Assembly: GCF_016065055.1 (NCBI RefSeq)
Contig: NZ_CP065856.1
Location: 1,673,836 to 1,737,835, forward strand
Length of the DNA stretch: 64,000 nucleotides
DNA from: Halosimplex litoreum
GTDB taxonomy: Archaea > Halobacteriota > Halobacteria > Halobacteriales > Haloarculaceae
Direction of reading: 5' to 3'
In this document: positions 1 through 8,430 of the stretch, piece by piece
Position numbering within the stretch: the stretch's first letter is position 1
How the letters are laid out: each line of letters starts with the position of its first letter
The notes under the pieces: model-generated
Database searches by the model: none
Told to the model about the DNA's origin: nothing
Seen by the model: only the letters and a program-made list of their open reading frames with translations
Position numbers and translations under genes: made by a program

Positions 1-317
1 ACGCGCCGCTGACGAAGGCGCTGGAAGGGTTCATCGAGCAGACCCAGACCAAAGTCACCGGGACCGTCACGGTCAAGCTCGACGGCGGGCAGGCCCGCGC
101 GGTCGGTCGCGAGAGCGAGTACGCAGTCTACAGCGAGTCGGCGGCCTCGTTCAACGAGGAGGCCGTCACCGACGACATCGAACAGGACGACGCGACGGGC
201 GTCGCGAAGTACCACGGCTTCCAGTCCCGGTTGGCCAACCGCGTCGCCGAGAACGTCGCGGCCAAGCAGGCCGAGGCCGCCACCGACGGCGGCGAAGAGA
301 CAGACACGGACGAGTAA
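1..317 (+). CDS. argG: Argininosuccinate synthase, C-terminal part (5' end outside window)
   Basis: Only the last ~104 codons are present, read in frame from base 3 and ending at TAA 315-317. The segment reads like the ArgG C-terminus (KLDGGQARAVGRESEYAVY, then KYHGFQSRLANRV). ArgG joins citrulline and aspartate using ATP to give argininosuccinate in the cytoplasm. The argH start follows one base after the stop, so the two final steps of arginine synthesis are co-transcribed. The last residues are an acidic tail typical of haloarchaeal proteins. Assignment rests on the conserved C-terminal text and on the neighbouring argH; the catalytic N-terminal domain cannot be checked here. Confidence 0.93.
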   Translation, partial: APLTKALEGFIEQTQTKVTGTVTVKLDGGQARAVGRESEYAVYSESAASFNEEAVTDDIEQDDATGVAKYHGFQSRLANRVAENVAAKQAEAATDGGEETDTDE

Positions 318-318
318 G

Positions 319-1854
319 ATGACCGACGGCGAGGACACCCCCGACGCGGGCGAGGCGGCCGAAGCGAGCGGCGCGGACGGCACCGTCGACACCGCCACCG
401 GCGGGACCGCGATCCGCCGGGATCGGTTCTCGGGTGGCCCCGCACGCGGGTTCATGTCCTCGCTGGCCGCCGACGAGCGCATCTTCGGGGCGGACCTGCA
501 GGTCGACCGCGCCCACACGGTGATGCTGGCAGAACAGGACATCGTCGGTGACGACGATGCGGCCGCGATCCTATCGGCGCTCGACGACGTGGAAGCGGCG
601 GGCCACGGCGAGTTGCCCGACGCCGAGGACGTACACGAGGCCATCGAGACCGCGGTCATCGGACGTGTCGGCCTCGAGGGTGGGCGCATGCACACTGCGC
701 GCTCGCGCAACGACGAGGTGGCGACCTGTATCCGGTATCGTCTGCGTTCGGACCTCTTCGAGGCGCTGGAGACCGTGGTCGGGGCACGCGAGCAGTTGCT
801 CGACGCCGCGGCCGAGCACACCGAGACGCTGCTGCCAGGGTTCACGCACCTGCAGTACGCCCAGCCAGTGACGGTGGCTCACTGGGTCCTCTCCTACGAG
901 GGACCACTCGCGCGTGACACGGAACGGCTGCTCGCGGCGTTCGATACGACGAACCGGTCGCCGCTGGGCGCGGCGGCGTTCGCGGGCACGCCCTTCGACG
1001 TGGATCGGGCGCGCACGGCCGAACTGCTGGGCTTCGACGGCACCGTCGCGAACTCGATGGACGCCACGTCTTCGCGGGATTTCCTCGTCGAAACGACGAG
1101 CGCCCTGACGACGCTGGCGACGACGCTCTCGGGGCTCGCGGAGGATCTGGTGGTGTACAGCGGTCGCGACTACCTGGAGATCAGCGACGACTACGCCTCC
1201 ACGTCGTCGATCATGCCCCAGAAGAAGAATCCGGACACGCTGGAGATCGTCCGCGCGACCGCCGGGGAAGCGCAGGGCGCGCTCCAGCGGTTGCTGACGA
1301 CGCTGAAGGGGCTGCCCCGCTCGTACAACATCGACCTTCAGGAGGCGACGCCGCCGGCGTGGACCGCCGTCGACTCGGTGCCGCCCGCGCTGGAGGTCGC
1401 CACGGGCGCGCTGACGACCGCCGAGTGGCACGAGGACGTGCTGGCGGGGGAAGCCGCCGCCGGGTTCTCGACGGCGACCGGCGTGGCGGACCGGCTGGCG
1501 ATGGCGGGCGTCCCCTTCCGGACGGCCCACGAAGTCGTGGCGTCGGTGGCCGAGGACCTCGATCCCGGGCAGAACGCGCCGGCGATCGACGAGCTGGAGG
1601 CCGCCGCCGAGGAAGTCCTGGGCGAGCCGCTGACGGCGTACGTCGACCGAGAGACGCTGGAATCGACGCTCGACCCGGTCGAGAGCGTGGCGATGCGCGA
1701 CTCGCCGGGTGGACCGGCGCCCGAGGCGGTCGCCGCGCAGATCGACGCGGCCCGCGAACGCCTCGCGACCGACGAGGGCGCGATCGCCGAGCGCAGCGAC
1801 GTGGTCGCGACGGGGCTCGACGAGCTCGAATCGGAGGTGGCCGACCGTGTCTGA
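319..1854 (+). CDS. argH: Argininosuccinate lyase
   Basis: A 511-residue protein, somewhat longer than bacterial ArgH (about 460) because of an acidic N-terminal extension of ~30 residues. The fumarase/aspartase superfamily signature SSIMPQKKNPD is present near residue 297, and the HTARSRNDEV substrate-binding stretch near residue 125. The enzyme splits argininosuccinate into arginine and fumarate. The ATG lies one base after the argG stop, so start choice follows from tight operon packing. The rest of the arginine genes follow after a 215-base gap with its own promoter, so argGH looks like a separate transcription unit. Confidence 0.96.
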   Translation: MTDGEDTPDAGEAAEASGADGTVDTATGGTAIRRDRFSGGPARGFMSSLAADERIFGADLQVDRAHTVMLAEQDIVGDDDAAAILSALDDVEAAGHGELPDAEDVHEAIETAVIGRVGLEGGRMHTARSRNDEVATCIRYRLRSDLFEALETVVGAREQLLDAAAEHTETLLPGFTHLQYAQPVTVAHWVLSYEGPLARDTERLLAAFDTTNRSPLGAAAFAGTPFDVDRARTAELLGFDGTVANSMDATSSRDFLVETTSALTTLATTLSGLAEDLVVYSGRDYLEISDDYASTSSIMPQKKNPDTLEIVRATAGEAQGALQRLLTTLKGLPRSYNIDLQEATPPAWTAVDSVPPALEVATGALTTAEWHEDVLAGEAAAGFSTATGVADRLAMAGVPFRTAHEVVASVAEDLDPGQNAPAIDELEAAAEEVLGEPLTAYVDRETLESTLDPVESVAMRDSPGGPAPEAVAAQIDAARERLATDEGAIAERSDVVATGLDELESEVADRV

Positions 1855-2036
1855 GCGCCGAGACGCCCGCGACCGGTCGCACACCGACCGATACCACCGA
1901 CCGCGACCGCTCCCACGACCCCGCGAGGGGAACTAACATAAAACTGATACAGTGAACGGACTGTCCACGAAATCGGGCTCGCGACGCGCTTAGCGTAGAG
2001 TCCGCGTAACTATTTTTCTCTGATAGGTTCGAAGCG

Positions 2037-2044
2037 TTTAAGTA
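2037..2044 (+). promoter_or_regulatory. TATA box of the argW operon
   Basis: TTTAAGTA is centred about 30 bases before the argW ATG at 2070, which predicts a transcript with a leader of only a few bases, typical of haloarchaea. The gap 1855-2069 is more AT-rich than its surroundings and holds no gene. This separates argGH from argWXCBDEF transcription. Confidence 0.6.
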
Positions 2045-2069
2045 GATAGCAGGGTGAGTAGGGACTACG

Positions 2070-2234
2070 ATGGCAGAATGCGTCGAGTGCGGAGCGGAAG
2101 TAACTCTGCACGACGGCATCGAGATAGGAGAGATCGTCGACTGTGGCACCTGCGGTGCGGAGCTCGAAGTCGTCGACACCGAACCTCCAGTCCTCGAGAC
2201 GGCACCCGAGCTCGAAGAGGACTGGGGTGAGTGA
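2070..2234 (+). CDS. argW: ArgW/LysW-type amino-group carrier protein
   Basis: A 54-residue acidic protein with two CxxC pairs (CVECGAEV near residue 4 and CGTCGAEL near residue 26) forming a zinc site, and the diagnostic C-terminus ending EEDWGE. In the LysW/ArgW family the terminal Glu gamma-carboxyl is joined to the amino group of glutamate, so the growing substrate stays tethered and protected until ornithine is released. The stop overlaps the GTG start of argX by four bases (GTGA), so translation is coupled. The arginine genes around it argue for ornithine rather than lysine as the product, although some archaea use one set for both. Confidence 0.95.
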   Translation: MAECVECGAEVTLHDGIEIGEIVDCGTCGAELEVVDTEPPVLETAPELEEDWGE

Positions 2235-3136
2235 GAGTGAAGGTCGGCATCCTCTACTCCCGGATCCGCCGGGACGAGAAGCTCCTGCTGAACGAGCTGC
2301 GTGAGCGCGACCACGAGGTCGTCAAAGTCGACGTGCGCAAGCAGCGCTTCGGGCTCTCGGAACCGCCCGAGGACATGCGCGGCGTCGACGTGCTCGTCGA
2401 CCGCTGTCTGGCGACGAGCCGCTCGCTGTACGCGACGGAGTTCGCCGACGCCTACGACATCCCGGTCGTCAACAGCGCCCACACGGCGGAGGTCTGTGCG
2501 AACAAGGTGAAAAACAGTCTCGCGCTGGAGAAGGCGGGCGTCCCGACGCCGGCGACCGACGTGGCGTTCACCAAAGACGCTGCCCTCGAAAGTATCGAGG
2601 ACTTCGGCTATCCGTGCGTCCTCAAGCCCGTGATCGGGTCGTGGGGGCGGCTGATGGCGAAGATCGACTCCCGGTCGGCCGCGGAGGCGATCCTCGAACA
2701 CAAGGAGACCCTGGGCCACTACGAGCACAAGGTGTTCTACATCCAGGAGTTCGTCGACAAGCCGGGCCGGGACATCCGTATCGTCGCGGTCGACGGCGAG
2801 CCGGTCGCCGGCATGGTCCGCTCGTCGGACCACTGGCTGACCAACGCCGCCAAGGGTGCCGAGACCGCGGAGATCGAGATCACGCCGGAGATGGAAGAAC
2901 TGGTGACCAAGGCCAGCGACGCCGTCGGCGGCGGGCTGCTGGGGATCGACCTCATGGAGACCGGTGTGAGCGAGGACGGCGACCCCTCGGGCTACACCGT
3001 CCACGAGGTCAACCACACCGTCGAGTTCAAGGCGCTCGACGAGGTCACCGACGTCGACGTGCCGGCGACGGTCGTCGACTGGCTGGAGACCACCGCCGGC
3101 GTCGACGAGGGCGAGACCGCAGAGGCGACGACATGA
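2231..3136 (+). CDS. argX: Glutamate--ArgW ligase (ATP-grasp, LysX/ArgX family)
   Basis: A 301-residue ATP-grasp ligase beginning at a GTG that overlaps the argW stop. The fold is visible in YPCVLKPVIGSWGR (~residue 129), IQEFVDKPGRDIR (~170) and the C-terminal metal-binding HEVNHTVEFKALDEVT. It attaches glutamate to the C-terminal Glu of ArgW, the first committed step of this arginine route. LysX and ArgX differ in substrate choice; the arg gene context supports glutamate. The stop TGA overlaps an ATG at 3133 that opens a seven-codon ORF leading into argC. Confidence 0.93.
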   Translation: MRVKVGILYSRIRRDEKLLLNELRERDHEVVKVDVRKQRFGLSEPPEDMRGVDVLVDRCLATSRSLYATEFADAYDIPVVNSAHTAEVCANKVKNSLALEKAGVPTPATDVAFTKDAALESIEDFGYPCVLKPVIGSWGRLMAKIDSRSAAEAILEHKETLGHYEHKVFYIQEFVDKPGRDIRIVAVDGEPVAGMVRSSDHWLTNAAKGAETAEIEITPEMEELVTKASDAVGGGLLGIDLMETGVSEDGDPSGYTVHEVNHTVEFKALDEVTDVDVPATVVDWLETTAGVDEGETAEATT

Positions 3137-3156
3137 ACAGCGAGGTGACGGCATGA
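3133..3156 (+). other. Seven-codon micro-ORF linking argX to argC
   Basis: ATG 3133-3135 overlaps the argX stop (ATGA), and the ORF (MNSEVTA) ends with a TGA at 3154-3156 that overlaps the argC ATG at 3153 (again ATGA). It exactly fills the gap between the two genes. It could carry terminating ribosomes from argX to argC by reinitiation. Chance cannot be excluded for so short an ORF. Confidence 0.4.
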
Positions 3157-4193
3157 GCCAGTACACCGCGTCGGTCGTCGGCGGCACGGGCTTCACGGGC
3201 GGCGAGTTGCTCCGCCTGCTCGCGGGCCACCCCGAGTTCGAAGTCGTCCAGGCAACGAGCCGCTCGAAGGAGAACAAGACGGTGGGTCACGCCCACCCGA
3301 ACCTCCGCGACCTGGACCTGCGCTTTTCATCCCCGGAGGATCTGGAGAGCGTCGACGCGCTGTTCGCCGCGACGCCACACGGCGTCTCGATGGAGCAGAT
3401 AGACGAGTTTCAGGACGCCGCGGAGACGGTCGTCGACCTCTCGGCGGACTTCCGCCTGGATACGGAAGCCCAGTACGACGAGTGGTACGACGGGCACACG
3501 CGCCCGGAGCTGCTCGACGAGTCCGTCTACGCGTTGCCCGAACTGACGCGCGACGAACTCCCGGGCGCGGATCTCGTCGCCTCGGGCGGCTGTAACGCCA
3601 CGGCGACGATCCTCGGACTCAAGCCGCTGGTCGAGGAGGGCATTCTCACCGACGACGAGCAGATAGTGGTCGACGTGAAGGTCGGCTCCTCGGAGGGCGG
3701 GGCAGGGGGCGGCGAAGCCTCCTCCCACCCCGAGCGGTCGGGCGTCGTCCGCCCGTATGCGCCGACGGGACACCGCCACGAGGCCGAGATCGAGCAGTTC
3801 CTCGGCCTGGACGTCTCCTTTACCGTCCACGCGGTGGACATGATCCGCGGCGCGAGCGCGACCTGTCACGTCTTCCCGGGCGAGCCCGTCTCGAAGGGCG
3901 ACCTGTGGGGGGCGTATCGCGGCGAGTACGAGGACGAACCGTTCGTCGAGCTCGTGGCGGGCGGCGGCGGGGTGTATCGCTACCCCGAGCCCAAGGCGGT
4001 CGCGGGGACGAATCGCGCGGAGGTCGGGTTCGAGCTCGACCCCGGAAACAGGCGTCTCGTCGTCTTCTCGGCGATCGACAACATGATGAAGGGCTCGGCG
4101 GGGCAGGCGGTCCACGCCGCCAACGTCGCCTTCGGTATCGAGGAGACCGCGGGGCTGGAGTTCGGGGGCCTCCACCCGGTCGGCGCCCCCTGA
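3153..4193 (+). CDS. argC: ArgW-glutamyl-phosphate reductase (ArgC/LysY family)
   Basis: A 346-residue NADPH-dependent semialdehyde dehydrogenase. The N-terminal Rossmann motif is VVGGTGFTGGELLRLL. The catalytic cysteine is in ASGGCNATATILGLKPLV (~residue 149), and the conserved HRHEAEIEQ and HAVDMIRGASAT stretches follow. It reduces carrier-bound glutamyl phosphate to the semialdehyde. The start is the ATG overlapping the micro-ORF stop. argB follows after 14 bases. Confidence 0.95.
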   Translation: MSQYTASVVGGTGFTGGELLRLLAGHPEFEVVQATSRSKENKTVGHAHPNLRDLDLRFSSPEDLESVDALFAATPHGVSMEQIDEFQDAAETVVDLSADFRLDTEAQYDEWYDGHTRPELLDESVYALPELTRDELPGADLVASGGCNATATILGLKPLVEEGILTDDEQIVVDVKVGSSEGGAGGGEASSHPERSGVVRPYAPTGHRHEAEIEQFLGLDVSFTVHAVDMIRGASATCHVFPGEPVSKGDLWGAYRGEYEDEPFVELVAGGGGVYRYPEPKAVAGTNRAEVGFELDPGNRRLVVFSAIDNMMKGSAGQAVHAANVAFGIEETAGLEFGGLHPVGAP

Positions 4194-4207
4194 GCAGGTG
4201 ATTTTTC

Positions 4208-5065
4208 GTGACTACAGTCGTCAAGATCGGCGGCGCTCGCGCGGTCGACCCCGCGGGCGCTCTGGCGGACGTTGCATCGTTGCGTGAGGACGGAGAGAGC
4301 GTCGCGGTCGTTCACGGCGGTTCGACGGCCGTCGACGAGACGCTCGAACGGCTCGGCATCGAACCGGAGTACGTCGAGACCCCCTCGGGCGTCGTCGGCC
4401 GGTTCACCGACGAGGACACCATGGAAGTGTTCGAGATGGTGTTCGGCCACCTCAACACGCAACTGGTCGCGGGACTGCAGAGCCAGGGCGTCGACGCCGT
4501 CGGGCTCAACGGGGTGGACGGGAAGCTCCTGTACGGGCCGCGCAAGTCCGCCGTTCGCGTGCTAGAAGACGGGACTCGCAAGATCCGCCGGGGCGACCAC
4601 TCGGGGACGATCAAGCAGGTCAACGCGGAGTTGCTGGAGACGCTGTTCGACGACGGTTACACGCCGGTCGCGAGTCCGCCGATGGCGGGCAAGGACGACG
4701 ACGAGGTCGTGCCGGTCAACACGGACGCAGACCGCTCGGCGGCCCACATCGCCGGTGCGGTCGAGGCGACGCTCGTCCTACTGACCGACGTGGAGGGTAT
4801 CTACGCGGACCCCGACGACCCCGACACACTCATCGAGTCCGTCGAGACCGGTGAGGAGTGGGCGGACCTCGAAGACGCCGCCGAAGGGTTCATGGAGCGC
4901 AAGGTGATGGCTATCGAAGAGGCCATCGAGGGCGGCGCCGAGGAAGTGGTAGTCGCGGACGCAAACGCCGGCGACCCTATCCTGTCGGCCCTGTCCGGCG
5001 GCGGGACGCACGTGTACGCGTCGGCGCTCGACACTGCGGACAGTTCGGAGGAGGATTCACAATGA
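4208..5065 (+). CDS. argB: ArgW-glutamate kinase (ArgB/LysZ family)
   Basis: A 285-residue amino-acid kinase starting at GTG. The N-terminal KIGGARA phosphate loop, the AVVHGGSTAVDETL segment, and the C-terminal NTDADRSAAHIAGAVEA and LLTDVEGIY motifs define the family. It phosphorylates carrier-bound glutamate before reduction by ArgC. The protein ends in an acidic Asp/Ser/Glu tail. Its stop overlaps the argD ATG by four bases, so the two are translationally coupled. Confidence 0.95.
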   Translation: MTTVVKIGGARAVDPAGALADVASLREDGESVAVVHGGSTAVDETLERLGIEPEYVETPSGVVGRFTDEDTMEVFEMVFGHLNTQLVAGLQSQGVDAVGLNGVDGKLLYGPRKSAVRVLEDGTRKIRRGDHSGTIKQVNAELLETLFDDGYTPVASPPMAGKDDDEVVPVNTDADRSAAHIAGAVEATLVLLTDVEGIYADPDDPDTLIESVETGEEWADLEDAAEGFMERKVMAIEEAIEGGAEEVVVADANAGDPILSALSGGGTHVYASALDTADSSEEDSQ

Positions 5066-6195
5066 GCGGATTCGTCTTTTCAGAGAAACCGATCCAGATC
5101 GAGGAGGGCGACGGCAGCCTCCTCTACGACGACAGCGGTACAGAGTACCTCGACTTCGGCGCGAGCTACGCCTGCGTCCCGCTGGGCCACGGCCACGAGG
5201 CGGTCCACGACGCGGTGACCGAGCAGTTCGAGAAGTTGACCTACGTGCAGGCGTCGTACCCCAACGCTTCGCGGACGGCGCTGTACGACCTGCTGGCCGA
5301 CACCGCGCCGGGCGACGTGGACTACACGTGGCTCTGTAACTCCGGGACCGAGGCCAACGAGGCGGCGCTGAAGTTCGCCCGTGCGGCCACCGGGAACTCG
5401 AAGATCGTCGCGACGATGCAGGGGTTCCACGGTCGGACGATGGGCGCGCTCGCGACGACCTGGAAGAGCAAGTACAAGAAGCCCTACGAGCCGCTGATGG
5501 GCGACGTAGAGTTCGTCCCGTACGGGGACAGCGAGGCGATGGCCGACGCTATCGACGACGAGACAGCCGCCGTCATCGTCGAACCCGTCCAGGGGGAGGG
5601 CGGCATCAATCCAGGGACCAGAGAGTTCCTCCAGACGGCTCGCGTCGAGACGGCGACCAGCGGTGCGGCGCTGATCTTCGACGAGGTTCAGACCGGGATG
5701 GGCCGCACGGGGACGCTGTGGGCCTCCGAGTGGGCCGACGTGGTCCCGGACATGATCACCGCGGCCAAGGGCCTCGGAAACGGGTTCCCGGTCGGCGCGA
5801 CGCTCTGTCGCGAGTGGATCGCCGACAACTACGGCTCGCACGCGTCGACGTTCTCGGGCGGCCCGGTCATCTCGGCGGCCGCGGGCGCGACCGTCTCGAC
5901 CATCGTCGAGGAAGAGATCCCGACCCACGCTCGCGAAGTCGGCGATTACATGATCGGCGAACTCGAAGCGGCCGTCGGCGACCAGGTTCGCGACGTGCGC
6001 GGCGAGGGTCTGATGATCGGCGTCGAAGTCGGTCGTGGCGCAAACCGCGCGCTGAAGGAACTCGCGATAACCCACAACGTCCTCGCACTCCCCGCGGGCC
6101 GGACCGTCGTGCGATTCCTCCCGCCGCTGACGGTCACCGAGGAGGAGGTCGATCAGGTGGTCGACGCCACGGCGGAGGTCGTCGGCGATGAGTGA
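5062..6195 (+). CDS. argD: ArgW-bound semialdehyde aminotransferase (ArgD/LysJ family)
   Basis: A 377-residue class III PLP aminotransferase. The start is the ATG at 5062 that overlaps the argB stop; the in-frame ORF continues upstream only as antisense-like text inside argB. Family markers are CNSGTEANEAALKFAR (~residue 91), LIFDEVQTGMGRTG with the PLP-contacting Asp (~200) and ITAAKGLGNGFPVGA with the Schiff-base Lys (~235). It converts the tethered semialdehyde to carrier-bound ornithine with glutamate as donor. The 3' end overlaps argE by eight bases. Confidence 0.95.
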   Translation: MSGFVFSEKPIQIEEGDGSLLYDDSGTEYLDFGASYACVPLGHGHEAVHDAVTEQFEKLTYVQASYPNASRTALYDLLADTAPGDVDYTWLCNSGTEANEAALKFARAATGNSKIVATMQGFHGRTMGALATTWKSKYKKPYEPLMGDVEFVPYGDSEAMADAIDDETAAVIVEPVQGEGGINPGTREFLQTARVETATSGAALIFDEVQTGMGRTGTLWASEWADVVPDMITAAKGLGNGFPVGATLCREWIADNYGSHASTFSGGPVISAAAGATVSTIVEEEIPTHAREVGDYMIGELEAAVGDQVRDVRGEGLMIGVEVGRGANRALKELAITHNVLALPAGRTVVRFLPPLTVTEEEVDQVVDATAEVVGDE

Positions 6196-7273
6196 GAGCG
6201 CCGGCGAACCCGAGGACGCGACCGCGTCGGTTCCCGTCGACGAGGACGCGCGCGACCTCCTGATCGACGTGGTCGACACGCCCTCGGTGACCGGGGAGGA
6301 GGCCGAGGCCGCAGAGGTGCTCGCCGACTTCTTCGAGGCCCACGACCGCGAGGTGTGGGTGGACGACGTGGGCAACGTCCGCGCGCCGGCCGACGACAGC
6401 GTCCTCCTGACCTCCCACATCGACACCGTTCCGGGCGACATCCCGGTGCGCGTCGAGGAGGGTGAGGCGGGCGAGCAGGTGCTGTGGGGTCGCGGGAGCG
6501 TCGACGCGAAGGGGCCGCTGTGCTCGATGGCCGTCGCGGCCGTCCGCACGGGCGCGTCGTTCGTCGGCGTCGTCGGCGAGGAGGTCGACTCCCGGGGCGC
6601 CCGACACCTCGTCGAGGACCGCGACGCCGAGCCCGGCGCCGTGATCAACGGCGAGCCCTCCGGCTGGGACGGTATCACGCTCGGCTATCGGGGATTGCTG
6701 GGCGGGACGTACGTCGCGACCTCGGAGTCGGGCCACTCCTCGCGACCGGAGAACAACGCGATCCAGGACGCTATCGGCTGGTGGTCGGCGGTCGAGGAGG
6801 AGTTCGGCCACGACGACTGGGTCCCGGTCTTCGAGCGGGTGACGGCCAAGCCGATCAGTTTCGAGGGCGGGATCACCGACGACGGGCTCTCGGTCGAGGC
6901 GACGGCGGACGTGCAACTGCGCGTTCCGCCCGAATACACGACCGAGGAAGTGCGAGAGATCGCAGACGGCCACCTCACCAACGGAACCGTCCACTGGCAC
7001 GACGCGGTCGAGCCGGTGATGATGAACCCGCGAACGGCTGCGGCACGAGCCTTCCGCGCGGCGGTCCGGCAGGTCGGCGGCGACCCTCGCCTGTTGCGCA
7101 AGACCGGCACAAGTGATATGAACGTCTACGCACAGGAGTGGGACTGTCCGATGGTGACCTACGGACCCGGTGATTCCGACCTGGACCACGCGCCAGACGA
7201 GCACGTCTCCCTCGCGGAGTACGACCGCGCAGTGGCCGTGTTGGAGACCGCGACGGAGCAACTCCAATCATGA
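6188..7273 (+). CDS. argE: ArgW-ornithine hydrolase (LysK/ArgE-type M20 peptidase)
   Basis: A 361-residue M20-family metallopeptidase that releases ornithine from the carrier. Metal-site motifs are LLTSHIDTVPGDIPV (~residue 75), WGRGSVDAKGPL with the bridging Asp (~100) and VGEEVDSRGARH with the catalytic Glu pair (~128). The C-terminal KTGTSDMNVYAQ is the conserved LysK ending region. The first codons overlap argD and the last overlap argF (ATGA), which keeps the operon continuous. Confidence 0.94.
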   Translation: MSESAGEPEDATASVPVDEDARDLLIDVVDTPSVTGEEAEAAEVLADFFEAHDREVWVDDVGNVRAPADDSVLLTSHIDTVPGDIPVRVEEGEAGEQVLWGRGSVDAKGPLCSMAVAAVRTGASFVGVVGEEVDSRGARHLVEDRDAEPGAVINGEPSGWDGITLGYRGLLGGTYVATSESGHSSRPENNAIQDAIGWWSAVEEEFGHDDWVPVFERVTAKPISFEGGITDDGLSVEATADVQLRVPPEYTTEEVREIADGHLTNGTVHWHDAVEPVMMNPRTAAARAFRAAVRQVGGDPRLLRKTGTSDMNVYAQEWDCPMVTYGPGDSDLDHAPDEHVSLAEYDRAVAVLETATEQLQS

Positions 7274-8160
7274 ACTTCCTCGACGTCGACGACCTCACGA
7301 CCGGTGAACTGGCGGCCGTCCTCGACCGCGCGGCGGCGATCAAGGCCGACTACCGCGACAGCGGCGCGAGCGACCTGCTCGAGGGCCAGACACTCGGCAT
7401 GATCTTCGAGAAGCCCTCCACGCGGACCAGAGTCTCCTTCGAGACCGGCATGACCCAGCTGGGCGGTCACGCCGTCTTCCTCGGTCCGGACGACATCGGC
7501 CTGCACGGTCGCGAGCCCGTGAAAGACATCGCGCGGGCGCTCGGTCGTTACGTCGACTTCGTGATGGCCCGCGTGTACGACCACGCCGACGTGGTCGAAC
7601 TCGGCGAGTACGCCGAGGTGCCCGTCATCAACGCGTTGACCGACGACGCCCACCCCTGCCAGACGCTCGCCGATCTCTTGACCATCCGGGAGCACTTCGA
7701 CGAGGACGTCTCGGTCGCGTGGGTCGGCGACGGCAACAACGTCTGTCAGTCGTTCGTCCTCGGCGCGGCGATGTCCGGGCTCGATCTCACGGTCGCCACC
7801 CCCGAGGGGTACGGCGTCGACGACGGCGTGCTCAAACGCGCCGAGGGGCTCGGCACCGCCCCGGCGACGACGACCGATCCGGAGGCCGCCATCGCCGGCG
7901 CGGACGTGGTGTACACGGACGTGTGGGTCAGCATGGGCCAGGAGGACGAGCGCGCGGAGAAACTGGAGGCCTTCGAGGGGTTCGGGATCACGCCCGAACG
8001 CCTGGGCGATCGCAAACTGATGCACTGCCTGCCGGCCCACCGCGGCGAGGAGGTCACCGACGCAGTCATCGAGCGCGACGACGCCATCGTCTGGGATCAG
8101 GCGGAGAACCGCCTGCACGCCCAGAAGGGACTGCTGGCGTGGCTTGCCGAGCAGGAATAG
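7270..8160 (+). CDS. argF: Ornithine carbamoyltransferase
   Basis: A 296-residue OTCase. The carbamoyl-phosphate motif FEKPSTRTRVSFE (~residue 49), the HPCQTLADLLTI motif (~126) and the ornithine-binding MHCLPAHRGEEV (~255) are all present. It makes citrulline from ornithine and carbamoyl phosphate, connecting the ArgW branch to argGH upstream. The ATG overlaps the argE stop by four bases. It is the last gene of the operon and is followed by a T-tract element that may end transcription. Confidence 0.96.
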   Translation: MNFLDVDDLTTGELAAVLDRAAAIKADYRDSGASDLLEGQTLGMIFEKPSTRTRVSFETGMTQLGGHAVFLGPDDIGLHGREPVKDIARALGRYVDFVMARVYDHADVVELGEYAEVPVINALTDDAHPCQTLADLLTIREHFDEDVSVAWVGDGNNVCQSFVLGAAMSGLDLTVATPEGYGVDDGVLKRAEGLGTAPATTTDPEAAIAGADVVYTDVWVSMGQEDERAEKLEAFEGFGITPERLGDRKLMHCLPAHRGEEVTDAVIERDDAIVWDQAENRLHAQKGLLAWLAEQE

Positions 8161-8167
8161 ACAGCAT

Positions 8168-8310
8168 CCGCGCGCCGTGGGCGCGCGGTTCACCGGGCCG
8201 AGCGTAGCGAGGGCCGTTTTTTCGCCACCGAGAGAGCGAAGCTCTCTCGAGCCCTGCTCCGCTTCGCTCAGCAGGACCACGTTTTTCGACGAGCGGTGCC
8301 CGCGGCGAGT
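8168..8310 (+). repeat. Dual-T intergenic element downstream of argF
   Basis: This stretch shares its left half with 44099-44170: GCAT(c/t)CGCGCGCC, a short GC-rich hairpin, TTCACCGGG, a GAG-rich spacer and a T6 tract (8217-8223). A second T5 tract follows at 8282-8286 after ACCACG. Between the tracts is a perfect hairpin at 8230-8249 that recurs identically at 53301-53320. It probably acts as a terminator for the arginine operon; the wider family suggests a mobile or duplicated element. No gene is visible in 8161-8430. Confidence 0.55.
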
Positions 8311-8430
8311 GGGCCGAGCGAGGACGAGCGGAAGGGGAGGGCGCGATAGGCTCGGATTATCGTCGGTAAGGGTTCTCGACCGGTGAGAACGATCGTCGGT
8401 GGTCAAGGTATCTCTCGGCCAATATTTCGT

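Noticed and set aside
4858-5061. 68-residue N-terminal extension of argD
   Set aside because: It lies inside argB, is Arg/Gly-rich, and the ATG at 5062 overlaps the argB stop in the usual coupled way.
2070-7273. Lysine biosynthesis cluster (LysW pathway)
   Set aside because: No alpha-aminoadipate genes are present, and argF, argG and argH flank the set. Dual use remains possible but the arginine role is the better reading.
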